Shown: positions 9,669 through 20,003 of the stretch, piece after piece
Layout of the letters: each line of letters starts with the position of its first letter
Numbering within the stretch: position 1 is the stretch's first letter
Assembly (NCBI RefSeq): GCF_001021385.1
Contig: NZ_CP011773.1
Span: forward strand, 1,674,001-1,738,000
Length of the DNA: 64,000 bases
From: Mycobacterium sp. EPa45
Lineage (GTDB): Bacteria > Actinomycetota > Actinomycetes > Mycobacteriales > Mycobacteriaceae
Direction of reading: 5' to 3'
Notes under the pieces: model-generated
What the model was told of the DNA's origin: nothing
Databases searched by the model: none
The model's input: the letters and a program-made list of their open reading frames with translations, nothing else
Translations under genes and position numbers: made by a program

Positions 9669-10970
9669 ATGGGGTGGATGCGGTGGGGTGCCGCTGTACT
9701 GTGCTGTCTCGCAACGCTTCTCCCGCCTGCGGCACATGCCGACCGCAACTGGGACCCGAAGTACAACGAGGACGGGTACACCGAGTTCTACACTCCGCCC
9801 AACCCGATTCCGGCGGTGCCGCCGGGCGAGGTGATCCGCTCCGAGCCGTCGCGATTGGTCCTCGAACCGTCCGGTCAGCTGGGCGCCATCATGGCCACCG
9901 GCACGCGGGTGATGTATCGCAGCACCGACGGGCGCGGCAACCCGGACGTCGTCACCGGCACATACTTCGAGCCGTTCAACGACTGGTCGGGTGCGGGCAC
10001 GCGACCGCTCATCGTCTACGGACCGGGCACCCAGGGACAGGGCGATCAGTGTGCGCCGTCGCGCCAGTTCAATCAGGGCATCCACTGGGCGCCGTACCTC
10101 GACTTGGCGTTCAACTATGAGGAGATGTTCGTCGCGACGATGGTCGCGCGCGGTTTCGCCATCTTCATGACCGACTACGAGGGCCTGGGCACGATCGGCG
10201 TCACGCACACCTACGTCAACCGGCTCTCCGAAGGCCACGCGATGCTCGACGGCGCGCGGGCGGCGATGCGGCTGCCGGATACCTCACTGAAGCCCGGCGG
10301 CCCGGTGACATTTTGGGGCTACTCGCAGGGTGGCGGCGCCGCCGCGTCGGCCGCCGAACTCGCCGCGACATACGCCCCGGATGTGCGTGTGGTCGGAACC
10401 TATGCCGGCGCGCCTCCGGCGGATCTGAAGGAACTGTTTCCGTATGCCGATGGCAGCGCGCTGGTCGGAGTGGTCGGCTACGCGCTGAATTCGGTGATCG
10501 CCAGCTATCCCGAGCATGCCGACGAGATCCGCGCGACGCTGACGCCGCGCGGTGAGGACCTGTTGGACAAGGTCAAAGACCAGTGCGTGGCTGAGACGCT
10601 GACCAAGTTCATGTTTCGGCACCTGCAGCCGTACTTCAACTCCGACATCAACGAGCTGGTCAACACCGAGCCGTTCGCGAGTCTTTTCGACGAGCAGCGG
10701 ATCGGACGGTTGAAGCCGAATGCGCCCGTGCTCATCAACAGCAACCGCTACGACCCGCTGGTGCCGTGGACGGCGGCCAACCAGCTCGGCCGCGATTGGT
10801 GTGCGAAGGGTGCCGACGTGGAGTTCCGCACCAACGAGGAACCGCCGTTCCTGAACAAGGCCGTCGTCAACCACGCGTTGCCGATGCTCGTCGACGGTGA
10901 GGCGGCGATGCAGTGGATCGCCGACCGGGTCAACGGTCTGCCGACCACGCCGAACTGCGGGCAGTTCTGA
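9669..10970 (+). CDS. Secreted lipase (LIP family alpha/beta hydrolase)
   Basis: This is a 433-residue predicted exported esterase/lipase. An N-terminal signal peptide (residues 1-24, ending PAAHA) precedes the mature protein. The nucleophile elbow GYSQGG places the catalytic serine near residue 219. A late His (NHALPML) and an Asp in NSNRYDPLVPW are likely triad members. The arrangement fits the secretory lipase family PF03583. It lies between ahcY and tmk, where M. tuberculosis has no gene, and follows the ahcY terminator, so it has its own promoter. It probably hydrolyses extracellular esters; the substrate is unknown. Confidence 0.88.
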   Translation: MGWMRWGAAVLCCLATLLPPAAHADRNWDPKYNEDGYTEFYTPPNPIPAVPPGEVIRSEPSRLVLEPSGQLGAIMATGTRVMYRSTDGRGNPDVVTGTYFEPFNDWSGAGTRPLIVYGPGTQGQGDQCAPSRQFNQGIHWAPYLDLAFNYEEMFVATMVARGFAIFMTDYEGLGTIGVTHTYVNRLSEGHAMLDGARAAMRLPDTSLKPGGPVTFWGYSQGGGAAASAAELAATYAPDVRVVGTYAGAPPADLKELFPYADGSALVGVVGYALNSVIASYPEHADEIRATLTPRGEDLLDKVKDQCVAETLTKFMFRHLQPYFNSDINELVNTEPFASLFDEQRIGRLKPNAPVLINSNRYDPLVPWTAANQLGRDWCAKGADVEFRTNEEPPFLNKAVVNHALPMLVDGEAAMQWIADRVNGLPTTPNCGQF

Positions 10971-10987
10971 GACGTTAGGCTGCCCGC

Positions 10988-11617
10988 GTGCTGATCGTCA
11001 TCGAGGGACTGGATGGGGCCGGCAAGCGCACATTGACCGTTGGCCTCCAGCGCGCCTTTGAGGCCGACGGTATGTCGGTCACGACGCTGGCTTTCCCTCG
11101 GTACGGCCAGTCGATCCACGCCGACCTCGCCAGCGAGGCGTTGCACGGCCAGCACGGCGATCTGGCTTCGTCGGTGTATGCGATGGCGACGCTGTTCGCC
11201 CTCGACCGGGCCGGGGCGGTCGAACAGATTGCGGATCTGCGTCGTCGACATGACGTGGTGATCCTGGATCGCTACGTCGCCTCCAACGCCGCCTACAGTG
11301 CTGCTCGTCTGCATCAGGATGGCGCCGGTGAGGCGGTGTCATGGGTGGGTGAACTCGAATACGGCCGGTTCGCCCTGCCCAAGCCGGATCGACAAATCCT
11401 GCTCGACGCCTCGGTCGAGTTGGCCGCCGAACGGGCCAGGCAGCGGGCCCAGCAGGAGGCCGACCGGGCCCGCGACGCCTACGAGCGGGACGACGGACTG
11501 CAGCGCCGGACCGGCGCCGTCTATGCCGAATTGGGTGCCGCTAACTGGGGTGGACCGTGGTCGATCGTCGCTCCGGACGTCGATCCGGCGGCGTTGGTGG
11601 CGTCTCTACAGCATTAG
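10988..11617 (+). CDS. tmk: Thymidylate kinase
   Basis: This 209-residue enzyme phosphorylates dTMP to dTDP for DNA synthesis. The P-loop GLDGAGK lies at residues 7-13, the DRY motif is DRYVASNAAYS, and a charged lid with several Arg residues follows near residue 150. GTG 10988 begins 17 bases after the lipase stop. It precedes mtrA, as in other mycobacteria. Confidence 0.93.
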   Translation: MLIVIEGLDGAGKRTLTVGLQRAFEADGMSVTTLAFPRYGQSIHADLASEALHGQHGDLASSVYAMATLFALDRAGAVEQIADLRRRHDVVILDRYVASNAAYSAARLHQDGAGEAVSWVGELEYGRFALPKPDRQILLDASVELAAERARQRAQQEADRARDAYERDDGLQRRTGAVYAELGAANWGGPWSIVAPDVDPAALVASLQH

Positions 11618-11690
11618 GGACGTTGCATGCAGCGGAAATGTCGCAACTCGCCCGTGTGGTAGCCGGGGTTTGTCCCAATTCGGTGACACC

Positions 11691-12377
11691 ATGGACAACA
11701 TGAGGCAAAGGATTCTCGTAGTCGACGACGACCCATCGCTGGCCGAGATGCTCACCATCGTTTTGCGTGGCGAGGGTTTCGACACCGCAGTCATCGGCGA
11801 CGGCTCGCAGGCGCTGACGGCTGTCCGTGAGCTTCGCCCCGATCTGGTGTTGCTGGACCTCATGCTGCCCGGCATGAACGGCATCGATGTGTGCCGGGTA
11901 TTACGGGCGGACTCCGGCGTGCCGATCGTCATGCTCACTGCCAAGACCGACACCGTCGATGTGGTGCTGGGCTTGGAGTCGGGCGCCGACGACTACGTGA
12001 TGAAGCCGTTCAAACCCAAGGAACTGGTCGCGCGAGTCCGGGCCCGGTTGCGGCGCAACGAGGACGAGCCGGCCGAGATGCTGTCGATCGCCGACATCGA
12101 CATCGACGTGCCCGCTCACAAGGTCACCCGGGAGGGCGAGCAGATTTCGCTGACTCCACTGGAGTTCGACCTGCTGGTGGCGCTGGCACGCAAACCACGC
12201 CAGGTGTTTACTCGAGATGTGCTGCTCGAACAGGTGTGGGGATATCGCCACCCCGCGGACACCCGTTTGGTGAATGTCCATGTCCAGCGCTTACGGGCCA
12301 AGGTCGAGAAGGACCCGGAGAACCCGCAGGTGGTGCTGACCGTTCGAGGAGTGGGTTACAAGGCCGGACCGCCGTGA
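11691..12377 (+). CDS. mtrA: DNA-binding response regulator MtrA
   Basis: This 228-residue OmpR/PhoB-type regulator has a receiver domain (residues 1-120) with the acidic pocket VVDDD, the phosphoacceptor Asp56 in [10 protein letters not shown] and Lys in MKPFKP. A C-terminal winged-helix domain ends in [11 protein letters not shown]. MtrA controls cell division, cell-wall hydrolases and dnaA-linked functions in mycobacteria. ATG 11691 gives the [15 protein letters not shown]-terminus known for the family; the longer upstream open frame runs through tmk and is a shadow. The kinase mtrB follows after 22 bases. Confidence 0.97.
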   Translation: MDNMRQRILVVDDDPSLAEMLTIVLRGEGFDTAVIGDGSQALTAVRELRPDLVLLDLMLPGMNGIDVCRVLRADSGVPIVMLTAKTDTVDVVLGLESGADDYVMKPFKPKELVARVRARLRRNEDEPAEMLSIADIDIDVPAHKVTREGEQISLTPLEFDLLVALARKPRQVFTRDVLLEQVWGYRHPADTRLVNVHVQRLRAKVEKDPENPQVVLTVRGVGYKAGPP

Positions 12378-12399
12378 GTCGCGCGGAGGAGCGCCGCAC

Positions 12400-14040
12400 G
12401 TGATTTTCGGCTCGAGGCGGCGCATCCGCGGTCCGTGGGGGCGATCGGGTCCCCTGGTTCGGGGTACGAGTGCGCTGAGTCGAGCACTGGGGCTGATCTG
12501 GCGCCGCTCGCTGCAGTTGCGGGTGGTGGTGCTGACGTTGGGCCTGTCGGCGGCCGTGATCTTGGTGCTTGGCTTCGTGCTCACCAGCCAGATCACCAAC
12601 CGGGTGCTCGACGTGAAAGTGCATGCGGCGACCGAGGAGCTCGATCGGGCGCGCAATACCGTCAGCGGAACGGTCAGTGGTGAAGAGGCCCGGTCGCTGG
12701 ACTCCAGCCTGCAGCTGGCCCGTAACACCCTGATCTCCAAGACCGGCCAGTCGTCGGGGGCCGGACTCGCCGGCACCTTCGACGCGGTGCTCATGGTCCC
12801 GGGGGATGGCCCGCGGGCGGCCACCGCCGCCGGGCCGATGGATCAGATCCCGAAGTCGTTGCGCGACTTCGTCAAAGCCGGCCAGGTCAGTTATCAGTAC
12901 TCTGCGGTGCGCACCGAGAGTTTCAGCGGCCCGGCCCTGTTGATCGGAACCCCGGCACCGTCGCGTGTGCCGAATCTCGAGTTGTACCTGATCTTCCCGC
13001 TGAACAGCGAGGAGAACACGATCACGCTGGTGCGCGGCACCATGGCCACCGGCGGGCTCGTTCTGCTGGTGCTACTGGCCGGAATTGCGCTGCTGGTCTC
13101 GCGGCAGGTGGTGCTGCCGGTGCGGTCGGCCTCGCGGATCGCCGAGCGGTTCGCCGAAGGTCATCTGTCCGAGCGGATGCCGGTGCGCGGCGAGGACGAT
13201 ATGGCGCGGCTGGCCGTGTCCTTCAACGACATGGCCGAAAGCCTGCAGCGGCAGATCACCCAGCTCGAAGAGTTCGGCAACTTGCAGCGCCGGTTCACCT
13301 CCGACGTCAGCCATGAGCTGCGCACGCCACTGACCACCGTGCGAATGGCGGCCGACCTGATTCACGACCATTCCGAGGAACTCGACCCGGCGCTGCGCCG
13401 CTCCACCGAGCTGATGGTCAACGAACTCGACCGATTCGAGACGCTACTCAACGACCTGCTGGAGATCTCCCGCCACGACGCGGGCGTCGCCGAACTCTCC
13501 GTCGAGGCAGTCGATCTGCGCTCAACGGTCAACAGCGCACTGGGCAGTGTCGGCCATCTCGCCGACGAGGCGGGTATCGAATTGATGGTCAACCTGCCCG
13601 ACCACGAAGTCATCGCCGAGGTCGACGCCCGCCGAGTCGAGCGCATCCTGCGCAACCTGATCGCCAACGCGATCGACCATGCCGAGCACAAACCGGTCCG
13701 GATCCGAATGGGCGCCGACGAGGACACCGTCGCGGTCACCGTCCGGGACTACGGTGTCGGCCTTCGGCCCGGCGAGGAGAAGCTGGTGTTCAGCCGGTTC
13801 TGGCGCTCGGACCCGTCACGGGTGCGCCGCTCCGGCGGAACGGGGCTCGGCTTGGCGATCAGCATCGAGGACGCCCGGCTACACCAGGGCCGCCTGGAGG
13901 CGTGGGGCGAGCCGGGTAAGGGTGCCTGCTTCCGGCTGACGTTGCCACTGGTGCGCGGCCACAAGGTCACCACCAGTCCGTTGCCGCTGAAACCCGTTGC
14001 CGCAGAACGTCAAGATGGCCGGCAACGGGAGAGCGTGTGA
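12400..14040 (+). CDS. mtrB: Sensor histidine kinase MtrB
   Basis: This 546-residue membrane kinase pairs with MtrA. The layout is TM1 at about residues 41-63, an extracellular sensor region to about 212, TM2 at 213-234, a HAMP linker, and a dimerisation helix with the phosphorylated His305 in VSHELRTPL. The ATPase domain has [12 protein letters not shown] (N box), DYGVGL (G1) and [10 protein letters not shown] (G2). GTG 12400 has a GGAGGAG site upstream. The stop overlaps the lpqB start by four bases, consistent with the coupled mtrA-mtrB-lpqB operon. Confidence 0.96.
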   Translation: MIFGSRRRIRGPWGRSGPLVRGTSALSRALGLIWRRSLQLRVVVLTLGLSAAVILVLGFVLTSQITNRVLDVKVHAATEELDRARNTVSGTVSGEEARSLDSSLQLARNTLISKTGQSSGAGLAGTFDAVLMVPGDGPRAATAAGPMDQIPKSLRDFVKAGQVSYQYSAVRTESFSGPALLIGTPAPSRVPNLELYLIFPLNSEENTITLVRGTMATGGLVLLVLLAGIALLVSRQVVLPVRSASRIAERFAEGHLSERMPVRGEDDMARLAVSFNDMAESLQRQITQLEEFGNLQRRFTSDVSHELRTPLTTVRMAADLIHDHSEELDPALRRSTELMVNELDRFETLLNDLLEISRHDAGVAELSVEAVDLRSTVNSALGSVGHLADEAGIELMVNLPDHEVIAEVDARRVERILRNLIANAIDHAEHKPVRIRMGADEDTVAVTVRDYGVGLRPGEEKLVFSRFWRSDPSRVRRSGGTGLGLAISIEDARLHQGRLEAWGEPGKGACFRLTLPLVRGHKVTTSPLPLKPVAAERQDGRQRESV

Positions 14041-15804
14041 CACGCCGGCTGCTGGCTCTGTTGATGGCCGGGCTGGTCGCGATCGCGACGGGGGCATGCG
14101 CCGGTGTGCCGAATTCCTCGGCGCCCCAGGCGATCGGGACTGTCGAGCGTCCTCAGCCCAAGAGCCTGCCGAAGCCGACCCCGGGGATGGATCCCGATCA
14201 GCTGCTCCGTGAATTCCTCAAGGCCACCGCGGATCCGGCGAATCGGCATCTGGCGGCGCGGCAGTTCCTCACCGCAGCGGCCACGAGCGGCTGGGACGAT
14301 CAGGGCAGTGCGCTGCTGATCGACAACGTCGTGTTCGTCGAAACCCGTACTCCTGAACGGGTTTCGGTCACGATGAAGGCGGACATGCTCGGCTCGCTGT
14401 CCGATGTGGGTGTGTTCGAAACCGCCGAGGGCCAGCTGCCCGACCCCGGGCCGCTGGAGCTGGTGCAGACGCCGGACGGGTGGCGGATCAACAAGCTGCC
14501 CAACGGAGTGTTCCTGGACTGGCAGCAATTTCAGGCCACCTACAAGCGCAACACCCTGTACTTCGTCGATCCGACCGGCAAAACCGTCGTTCCCGATCCT
14601 CGCTACGTCGCGGTGTCCGATGCCGACCAGCTGGCCACCGAACTGATCACCAAGCTGATCGCAGGGCCGCGCCCGGAGATGGCTCGGACGGTACGAAACC
14701 TCTTGGGCCCGGTGAAGATGATCGGCCCGGTGACCCGCGCCGACGGTGGCAAGACCGGCATCGGCCGGGGCTATGGCGGCGCGAAGATCGATCTGGAGAG
14801 CTTGACCACCACCGATCCACACAGTCGGCAACTGCTTGCCGCCCAGATCATCTGGACGCTGGCGCGGGCTGACATCAAGGGCCCGTATGTGATCAATGCC
14901 GATGGCGCGGCACTGGACGACCGGTTCGCCGACGGCTGGGACACCACCGATGTGGCGGCCACTGATCCGGGTGCGGTCGACGGCGCCTCGGCCGGTGTGC
15001 ACGCGCTGATTCGCGGATCGATGGTGTCGTTGGACGGGCAGCGGGCCGCGCCGGTGCCCGGGTCGTTCGGTCAGATGAACGATCAGGTGTCGGCGGCGCT
15101 GTCGCGGACCGGACAGGCGATCGCCTCGGTCACGGTGCAGCGGCCGGGCGCGCCGGACATGGTGTCCTCGGTGTGGATCGGCCCGAATGGCGCGGTGGCG
15201 GCGAAAGCCACCGACGCGCGATCGCTGACGCGGCCATCGTGTGGCCTTGGACGACGCGGTGTGGGTCGTGGTGGACGGCAACAGCGTCGTACGGGTGATC
15301 CAGGAGCAGGCTTCCGGGCAGCCCGCCCGCATACCGGTGGATTCCGCGGCGGTGGTATCCCAATTCCCCGGCGCGATAACCGAATTGCAGCTCTCCCGGG
15401 ACGGCACGAGGGCGGCGATGGTCGTCAATGGCCAAGTCATCCTGGCGAATGTGGAGCAGACCCCGGCCGGCGAGTTCGCGCTGACCTATCCGCGTCGGCT
15501 CGGTTTCGGCCTCGGCGCCTCGGTGGTGTCGTTGTCGTGGCGCACCGGTGACGACATCGTCGTCACCCGGACCGATGCCGCCCATCCGGTGTCGTACGTG
15601 AATATCGACGGGGTCAACTCCGACGGGCCGACCGGCAACATCGTGATGCCGGTGACGGCGGTCGCGGCCAACCCGGCGGCGGTGTACGTGTCTGACAGCC
15701 GCGGGGTGCTGCAATTGTCGGGTAACAGTGCTGAAAACAATCAATCCTGGTCGGATGTGAGGCCTTTCCTGACGCCCGGCGCGGTGCCGGTGCTGCCGGG
15801 CTGA
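14037..15804 (+). pseudogene. lpqB: Lipoprotein LpqB, split by a one-base frameshift
   Basis: LpqB is the exported lipoprotein partner of MtrB. The N-terminal signal ends at a candidate lipidated Cys near residue 21. A GerMN-like domain follows, then a beta-propeller. The first frame fits the family up to DARSLTRPS; coding sense then continues one frame over as [13 protein letters not shown] and runs to PVLPG at 15804. Removing T15242 from TCGTGTGGCC restores TCG TGG GCC and gives about 588 residues, close to the 583 known for M. tuberculosis. As written, the first frame ends at 15551 with an unrelated tail. It may be a sequencing error, a disrupted gene or recoding. Confidence 0.85.
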
Positions 15805-15815
15805 GAGGAGATCTG

Positions 15816-16346
15816 GTGTCCGGACCCGTGTTGCCCGGTGCGATCCGCCAAATCGGTTACATCGTGCAGGATTTCGACAAGGCGCTGGCTGAGTTTCTGG
15901 CGCTGGGTATCGGCCCGTTCTATGTGTTGCGCGGTATCGAGCAGACCGGGATCTATCGCGGCCAGGAGTGCACGGTGAAGCTGACGCTGGGGCTGGCCAA
16001 CAGCGGCGACCTGCAGATCGAGATCATCCATCAGGACAACGATGCACCGTCGATCTACTCGGAGTTCACCTCCGCGGGCGGTAACGGCTTCCACCAGCTT
16101 GCCTACTGGGCCGAAGACTATGACGCCGCGTTGGCGGCCGGCCAGGCAGCGGGATGGCCGGTGGTGTGGTCGGGCGGCGAGCCAGGCACCGCTCGCTACG
16201 CCTACTTCGAACCACCGCCCGGAACGGCCGCGACGATCATCGAGCTGATGGAGCTCACGCCGGCGACTGTCGGGATGGGGGAGCTGGTGCGCTCGGCGGC
16301 GGTGAATTGGGACGGAAGCGAGCCCATCCGGACGCTGTTCGGGTAG
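15816..16346 (+). CDS. VOC-superfamily (glyoxalase/bleomycin resistance-like) protein
   Basis: This 176-residue protein opens with AIRQIGYIVQDFDKALAEF, the first beta-alpha-beta unit of the vicinal oxygen chelate fold. The second half repeats it from FHQLAYWAEDYDAALA. Potential metal ligands include His in FHQLAYW and Glu in IIELMEL, as in methylmalonyl-CoA epimerase-like members. The reaction is unknown. GTG 15816 follows a GAGAGGAG site, 11 bases after lpqB. It is absent at this position in M. tuberculosis. Confidence 0.82.
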   Translation: MSGPVLPGAIRQIGYIVQDFDKALAEFLALGIGPFYVLRGIEQTGIYRGQECTVKLTLGLANSGDLQIEIIHQDNDAPSIYSEFTSAGGNGFHQLAYWAEDYDAALAAGQAAGWPVVWSGGEPGTARYAYFEPPPGTAATIIELMELTPATVGMGELVRSAAVNWDGSEPIRTLFG

Positions 16347-16940
16347 CGGCGCGGGCGCCTTGCGGCGCTTCACTTGCTGCTCAGGGGTGAATTGTGGCGG
16401 AGCTGTCAAGTTAGTAGCGTTTGCTCTGTGAGTGGGGAGTTGCGGGAGCGTTGAGGCGATCGCGACTGGTTACTCGATTTGAGTGCAGCATTTCTTAGGC
16501 AAAGATCGTCGCACCCTGATTGATCCGCACGGCCAGGTGGTCGCTGTGGTGAGCGGCGGCGACCTGGTCGGCACCGTTAACGCGGTTGAGTTGGCAGTGT
16601 TTGCAACGAGCACGACGCAAGCGATCGCTCAGTCGATGATGGATCCTCTTGGACAGCCGTTGTTTGCGGTCCAGAGCGGATAGAACGCGGCTTTGGTTGT
16701 GCGCGCTTGAGTCTTGCCGCCACGACTCCCGAGATTCTCGAAAGGGTTCGAGCGAACCGCTCTCGCGGTCTGGTCATCAATCCGTCGGACCCGAATTTTC
16801 TGGTCACACTGGCGGAACTCAGCGCCCGACCACCCATTTGCGGATCTTCGGATCGCGGGCATCACGAACAAAGTGCCCGGACCCCACAAAAATGTCGATC
16901 TCAGCGCGGTGCCGGCCATCGAGACCCAGCACCAGCCAAC
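16347..16940. other. Long gap with possible decayed gene remnants
   Basis: No intact gene is convincing in these 594 bases. Short coding-like stretches lie in different plus frames: 16483-16683 (66 residues, with the repeated phrases IDPHGQVV and MDPLGQPLF), 16707 onward (TPEILERVRANRSRGLVINP), and a tail near 16830-16943 ending QHQPT. The frame changes and stops look like a decayed gene. It directly abuts the end of the HNH/DUF222 gene, an element family that tends to insert. Confidence 0.4.
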
Positions 16941-18164
16941 TTAATTCTCCGGCGGAGCCTGCGGCTCGAACGGGTGATACCACTTCCATTGGGCGCGTTC
17001 GCCGATGGGCCCGCGGCATGGTGGGACATCCGGTGGTGGGTTGTTCGGCGGGCGCGCTAGCGACTGTGACGTGAGTGGATCGCCGTCGCAGTCGAGGACG
17101 GTGAGGTGCTCGGCGGGCCCGGTGATGGTGATATCGCCGCGGTGGTGTGCCCGGTGGTGATAGGGGCACAACAAGACGAGGTTGTGCAATTCGGTGGGCC
17201 CGCCGTTTTCCCAGTGCTGGATGTGATGGGCGTGCAGTCCGCGTGTTGCGCCGCAGCCGGGGACCGCGCATGTGGCGTCGCGATGTTCGAGCGCGCGGCG
17301 GAGCCGCCGGTTGATGGTCCGGGTGGTGCGGCCGGCGCCGATCGGTTGGCCGTCGCGTTCGAACCAGACTTCACAGGTGGCGTCGCAGGTCAGGTATTGG
17401 CGGTCGGCATCGGACAGCAGTGGGCCCAAATGGAGCGCACCAATCCGCTGCTCGACATCGACATGCATGACCACCGTGGTGCGTTGCCCGTGCGGCCGTT
17501 GCACCACGTCGGCGTCCCAGCCGGCCTCGACCAGGCTCATGAACGCGTCCACTGTATTCGGCAGTGGCGGCGGGGTTTCCGCCGTCTCGTGCTCGCGCTG
17601 GTATTCGGCGATGAGACTGTCGTGGTGAGACTGTAGTGCAGCCTCGACTGTCGCGGCCTCGTCGGCGGGCACGGTGATACGCCACGTGGTGGACTCGTCG
17701 CGAACGGTTTTGCGCACTGATCGTGGCGGGTCGGGTTGCGGACCAGGCTTGGGTGGCCGGGGTTCGAGCTTGATGGCTTTGCGCAGCTGGCTGACTGTCG
17801 CAACAGAGGCCAGCTGTGCGTAGTGCTCATCGGAGCCGTCGGCGGCTCGTTCGGCGATGACGCCGACCTGATCCACCGACAGCCGTCCCTCACGCAGCGC
17901 TTGGGTGCAAAGCGGGAACTCGGGAAGTCGGTGCGCCACAGCAGAAATCGTCTTGGCGGTGGTCGATGAAGTGCCCAACTTCCAAGCCACCACGGCGGCG
18001 ACGGAACGTGCACCGGTCATGCCGCAGAGATTGCCGTGCTCCAGTTCGGCGACGAGTTCCACGATGCGCCCGTCGATCGCATTGCGCTGACCGGCCAGCT
18101 CCGCAAGCTCCTCGAACAAGACCTCGAGGCGTTCCTTCGGGGTGAGCACGGCGGTCGAGGACAT
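16941..18164 (-). CDS. HNH endonuclease/DUF222 protein (13E12 repeat family)
   Basis: This 407-residue protein has an N-terminal helical DUF222 region and a C-terminal HNH nuclease domain. The nuclease has CAVPGCG, then LHAHHIQHWENGG, and LLCPYHHRAHH, giving two zinc Cys pairs and the catalytic His cluster. Such proteins occur in many scattered copies in actinobacteria, including the M. tuberculosis REP13E12 elements, and behave like mobile or selfish genes. ATG 18164 (MSSTAVLTPKERLEVL) was chosen because upstream residues in this frame are unlike the family. It lies between the VOC gene and an epoxide-hydrolase-like gene. Confidence 0.85.
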   Translation of the reverse strand: MSSTAVLTPKERLEVLFEELAELAGQRNAIDGRIVELVAELEHGNLCGMTGARSVAAVVAWKLGTSSTTAKTISAVAHRLPEFPLCTQALREGRLSVDQVGVIAERAADGSDEHYAQLASVATVSQLRKAIKLEPRPPKPGPQPDPPRSVRKTVRDESTTWRITVPADEAATVEAALQSHHDSLIAEYQREHETAETPPPLPNTVDAFMSLVEAGWDADVVQRPHGQRTTVVMHVDVEQRIGALHLGPLLSDADRQYLTCDATCEVWFERDGQPIGAGRTTRTINRRLRRALEHRDATCAVPGCGATRGLHAHHIQHWENGGPTELHNLVLLCPYHHRAHHRGDITITGPAEHLTVLDCDGDPLTSQSLARPPNNPPPDVPPCRGPIGERAQWKWYHPFEPQAPPEN

Positions 18165-18204
18165 GACCCCATCATCGCAGCAGGGTCCGACAAGAACTGA
18201 CCGC

Positions 18205-19026
18205 TCAAAGGTGGCCCAGCGCCCGCGCCGCGAACAGCTCGGGATGTTCCCGGTGCATGAAGTGGCCGCCCGGCACTTCTTCAATGATGTACTCGCCCTC
18301 GAACATCCGGGCGGCACGGCGGAAGTCTGATGGCTTGGCGACGGGATCGTCAGATCCTGCGATGACGACGGTCGGCACGGTGATCTTCGTCCTCATCGAC
18401 GCCGACGGCAACGGTGAGAGCTTGCGGTAGTAGCCGAACACGGCGTCCAGGGTGCCCGGGCTGGCGAAGCACTCGCGGACGGCATCGAACTCCGCGGCGG
18501 ACGGAGTCCACGTCGGCGACCATCGCCGATAGATTGCGGGCAATGCCTCGAAATTGTTGCGGGCGAACCGTTTCGCCGCACCGGGCAGCTTATAAGCAGC
18601 GAAATGCCGTGCACCCCAGAGTTTCCGCGGAGACGGTAAGAGCGTCGCGGGATGCGGAATTGCAACGGTCATCAACTTGGAGACCCGATCGGGCCGCAGC
18701 GCTGCTGCGCCGTAAACGGCCGCGGCGCCCCAGTCGTGACCGATGAGCACGGCCTCGGACGCTCCCAGCGCAGTGATCAACGCAAGCACGTCACGCGCCA
18801 GCGTCTCCTGATCCGGGTCCGCAGTGGGTACGGCCGTCGGATGATAGCCCCGCATGAACGGGCTCACGGCCCGATAGCCGCGATCAGCAATCCGCGGACG
18901 CAGGTCATCCCAGGTGTGGGCGGTGTCCGGGAAACCATGGAGCATGAGCACCAGCGGCCCGGAGCCCTCCTCGATATAGGCGAACGTCAACCCGTTCGCC
19001 TCGACGAATCCGGTCGTCCCAGCCAT
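18205..19026 (-). CDS. Alpha/beta hydrolase, epoxide hydrolase-like
   Basis: This 273-residue alpha/beta hydrolase has the oxyanion-hole motif HGFPD (residues 30-34) and GHDWGAA, placing an Asp nucleophile at residue 98. That is the epoxide or haloalkane hydrolase type rather than a serine esterase. A C-terminal GGHFMHREHP supplies the catalytic His. The substrate is unknown; lipid epoxides are plausible. ATG 19026 fits the family start. It is divergent from the comF-like gene, with 52 bases between the starts. Confidence 0.85.
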   Translation of the reverse strand: MAGTTGFVEANGLTFAYIEEGSGPLVLMLHGFPDTAHTWDDLRPRIADRGYRAVSPFMRGYHPTAVPTADPDQETLARDVLALITALGASEAVLIGHDWGAAAVYGAAALRPDRVSKLMTVAIPHPATLLPSPRKLWGARHFAAYKLPGAAKRFARNNFEALPAIYRRWSPTWTPSAAEFDAVRECFASPGTLDAVFGYYRKLSPLPSASMRTKITVPTVVIAGSDDPVAKPSDFRRAARMFEGEYIIEEVPGGHFMHREHPELFAARALGHL

Positions 19027-19078
19027 GTGCTGTGGACAGTACACCCGCGATGTCACCCCACCTGGCCACACTCAAGCC

Positions 19079-19708
19079 ATGCTCGACCTCATTCTCCCGC
19101 TCGAATGCGGCGGCTGCGGTTTGCCGTCGACCAAGTGGTGCGACGCCTGTGCCACCACCCTCGAGGTCCACACCGACGAACCGCACCTCGTCACCCCGCG
19201 CATCGATCCCGGCGTGCCGGTCTTCGCCCTCGGCCGCTACGCCGGCCCCCGACGGCAGGCCATCGTCGCGCTCAAAGAACACGGCCGTCGCGACCTCGTC
19301 GCGCCGCTCGCTCGCGCCCTGGCCCTCGGCATCCACCAGCTCCTCAGCTGGGGCATCCTCGACACCCCGTTCACCATCGTCCCGGCGCCCACTCGCGCCC
19401 TGGCCGCCCGCCGCCGCGGTGGCGACCCCGTCACCCGTATCGCCACAGAAGCCACCCGGCAGAACCACAGCATCGACGTCACCCAAGCCCTGAAGACGAA
19501 AGCCATGGTCCGCGACTCCGTCGGCCTGACGATCGCCGATCGCGAGCGCAACCTCTCCGGACGGATCAAGATCACCAAGCCGGTCGAAGGCGATGTCTTG
19601 CTCGTCGACGACATCGTCACCACCGGCGCCACCGCCCGCGAAGCGGTCCGCGCGCTGCAACTGACGGGAGCAAAAGTTACGGCCGTGCTCACCCTGGCGC
19701 ACGCCTGA
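19079..19708 (+). CDS. ComF-family phosphoribosyltransferase-like protein (Rv3242c)
   Basis: This 209-residue protein has an N-terminal cysteine cluster (CGGCGLPSTKWCDAC, a zinc ribbon) and a C-terminal PRPP-binding-like motif, VLLVDDIVTTGATAREA. ComF proteins are linked to DNA uptake in competent bacteria, but in mycobacteria the function is untested. ATG 19079 places the zinc ribbon at the N-terminus; an earlier in-frame start at 19025 would overlap the divergent hydrolase. It precedes hpf and secA1 as in M. tuberculosis. Confidence 0.88.
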   Translation: MLDLILPLECGGCGLPSTKWCDACATTLEVHTDEPHLVTPRIDPGVPVFALGRYAGPRRQAIVALKEHGRRDLVAPLARALALGIHQLLSWGILDTPFTIVPAPTRALAARRRGGDPVTRIATEATRQNHSIDVTQALKTKAMVRDSVGLTIADRERNLSGRIKITKPVEGDVLLVDDIVTTGATAREAVRALQLTGAKVTAVLTLAHA

Positions 19709-20003
19709 CCAGGGGAGGCCCGCGGTCCCTGTAACAGTGGTCGAAAGAACTGGAAACAGGTGCGCCGAAAAGGTGGCACCACCCCATGAACAACGACTAC
19801 CGTCGGGGCCAACACACCGTGAATAAATCACGGGGGCGGTCTAGTCAACAGGCCCGCCGCTTCGCCGAGTAACGGTAGGAGGTGAGGTAACTCGACCCCT
19901 GGCGCCGGCGGATGAAGCTCGTGCCAATCCTGTCGGCGCATTATCCAAGACAGGCCGGCACGCCCAGGTGCGTGCAACCCGTAAGAGAAACGAGTTGTCA
20001 AGC
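19709..20003 (+). other. Long leader region upstream of hpf
   Basis: These 295 bases contain no family-recognisable gene. A near-perfect ribosome-binding sequence, AGGAGGTGA (19877-19885), has no start codon at normal spacing. ATG 19912 opens a 36-codon frame ending at TGA 20020-20022, inside hpf. An inverted repeat CCTGTC (19929-19934)/GACAGG (19949-19954) lies between. This could be a regulatory leader; nothing is proven. Confidence 0.35.

Noticed and set aside
15241..15804. Separate gene starting at GTG 15241
   Set aside because: Its sequence is the C-terminal part of LpqB, it has no ribosome site and it begins exactly where the first frame loses family resemblance.
16819..17271. Reverse 150-residue frame overlapping the DUF222 gene
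   Set aside because: It is mostly a frame shadow of the HNH domain, with Arg/His/Pro-rich composition.
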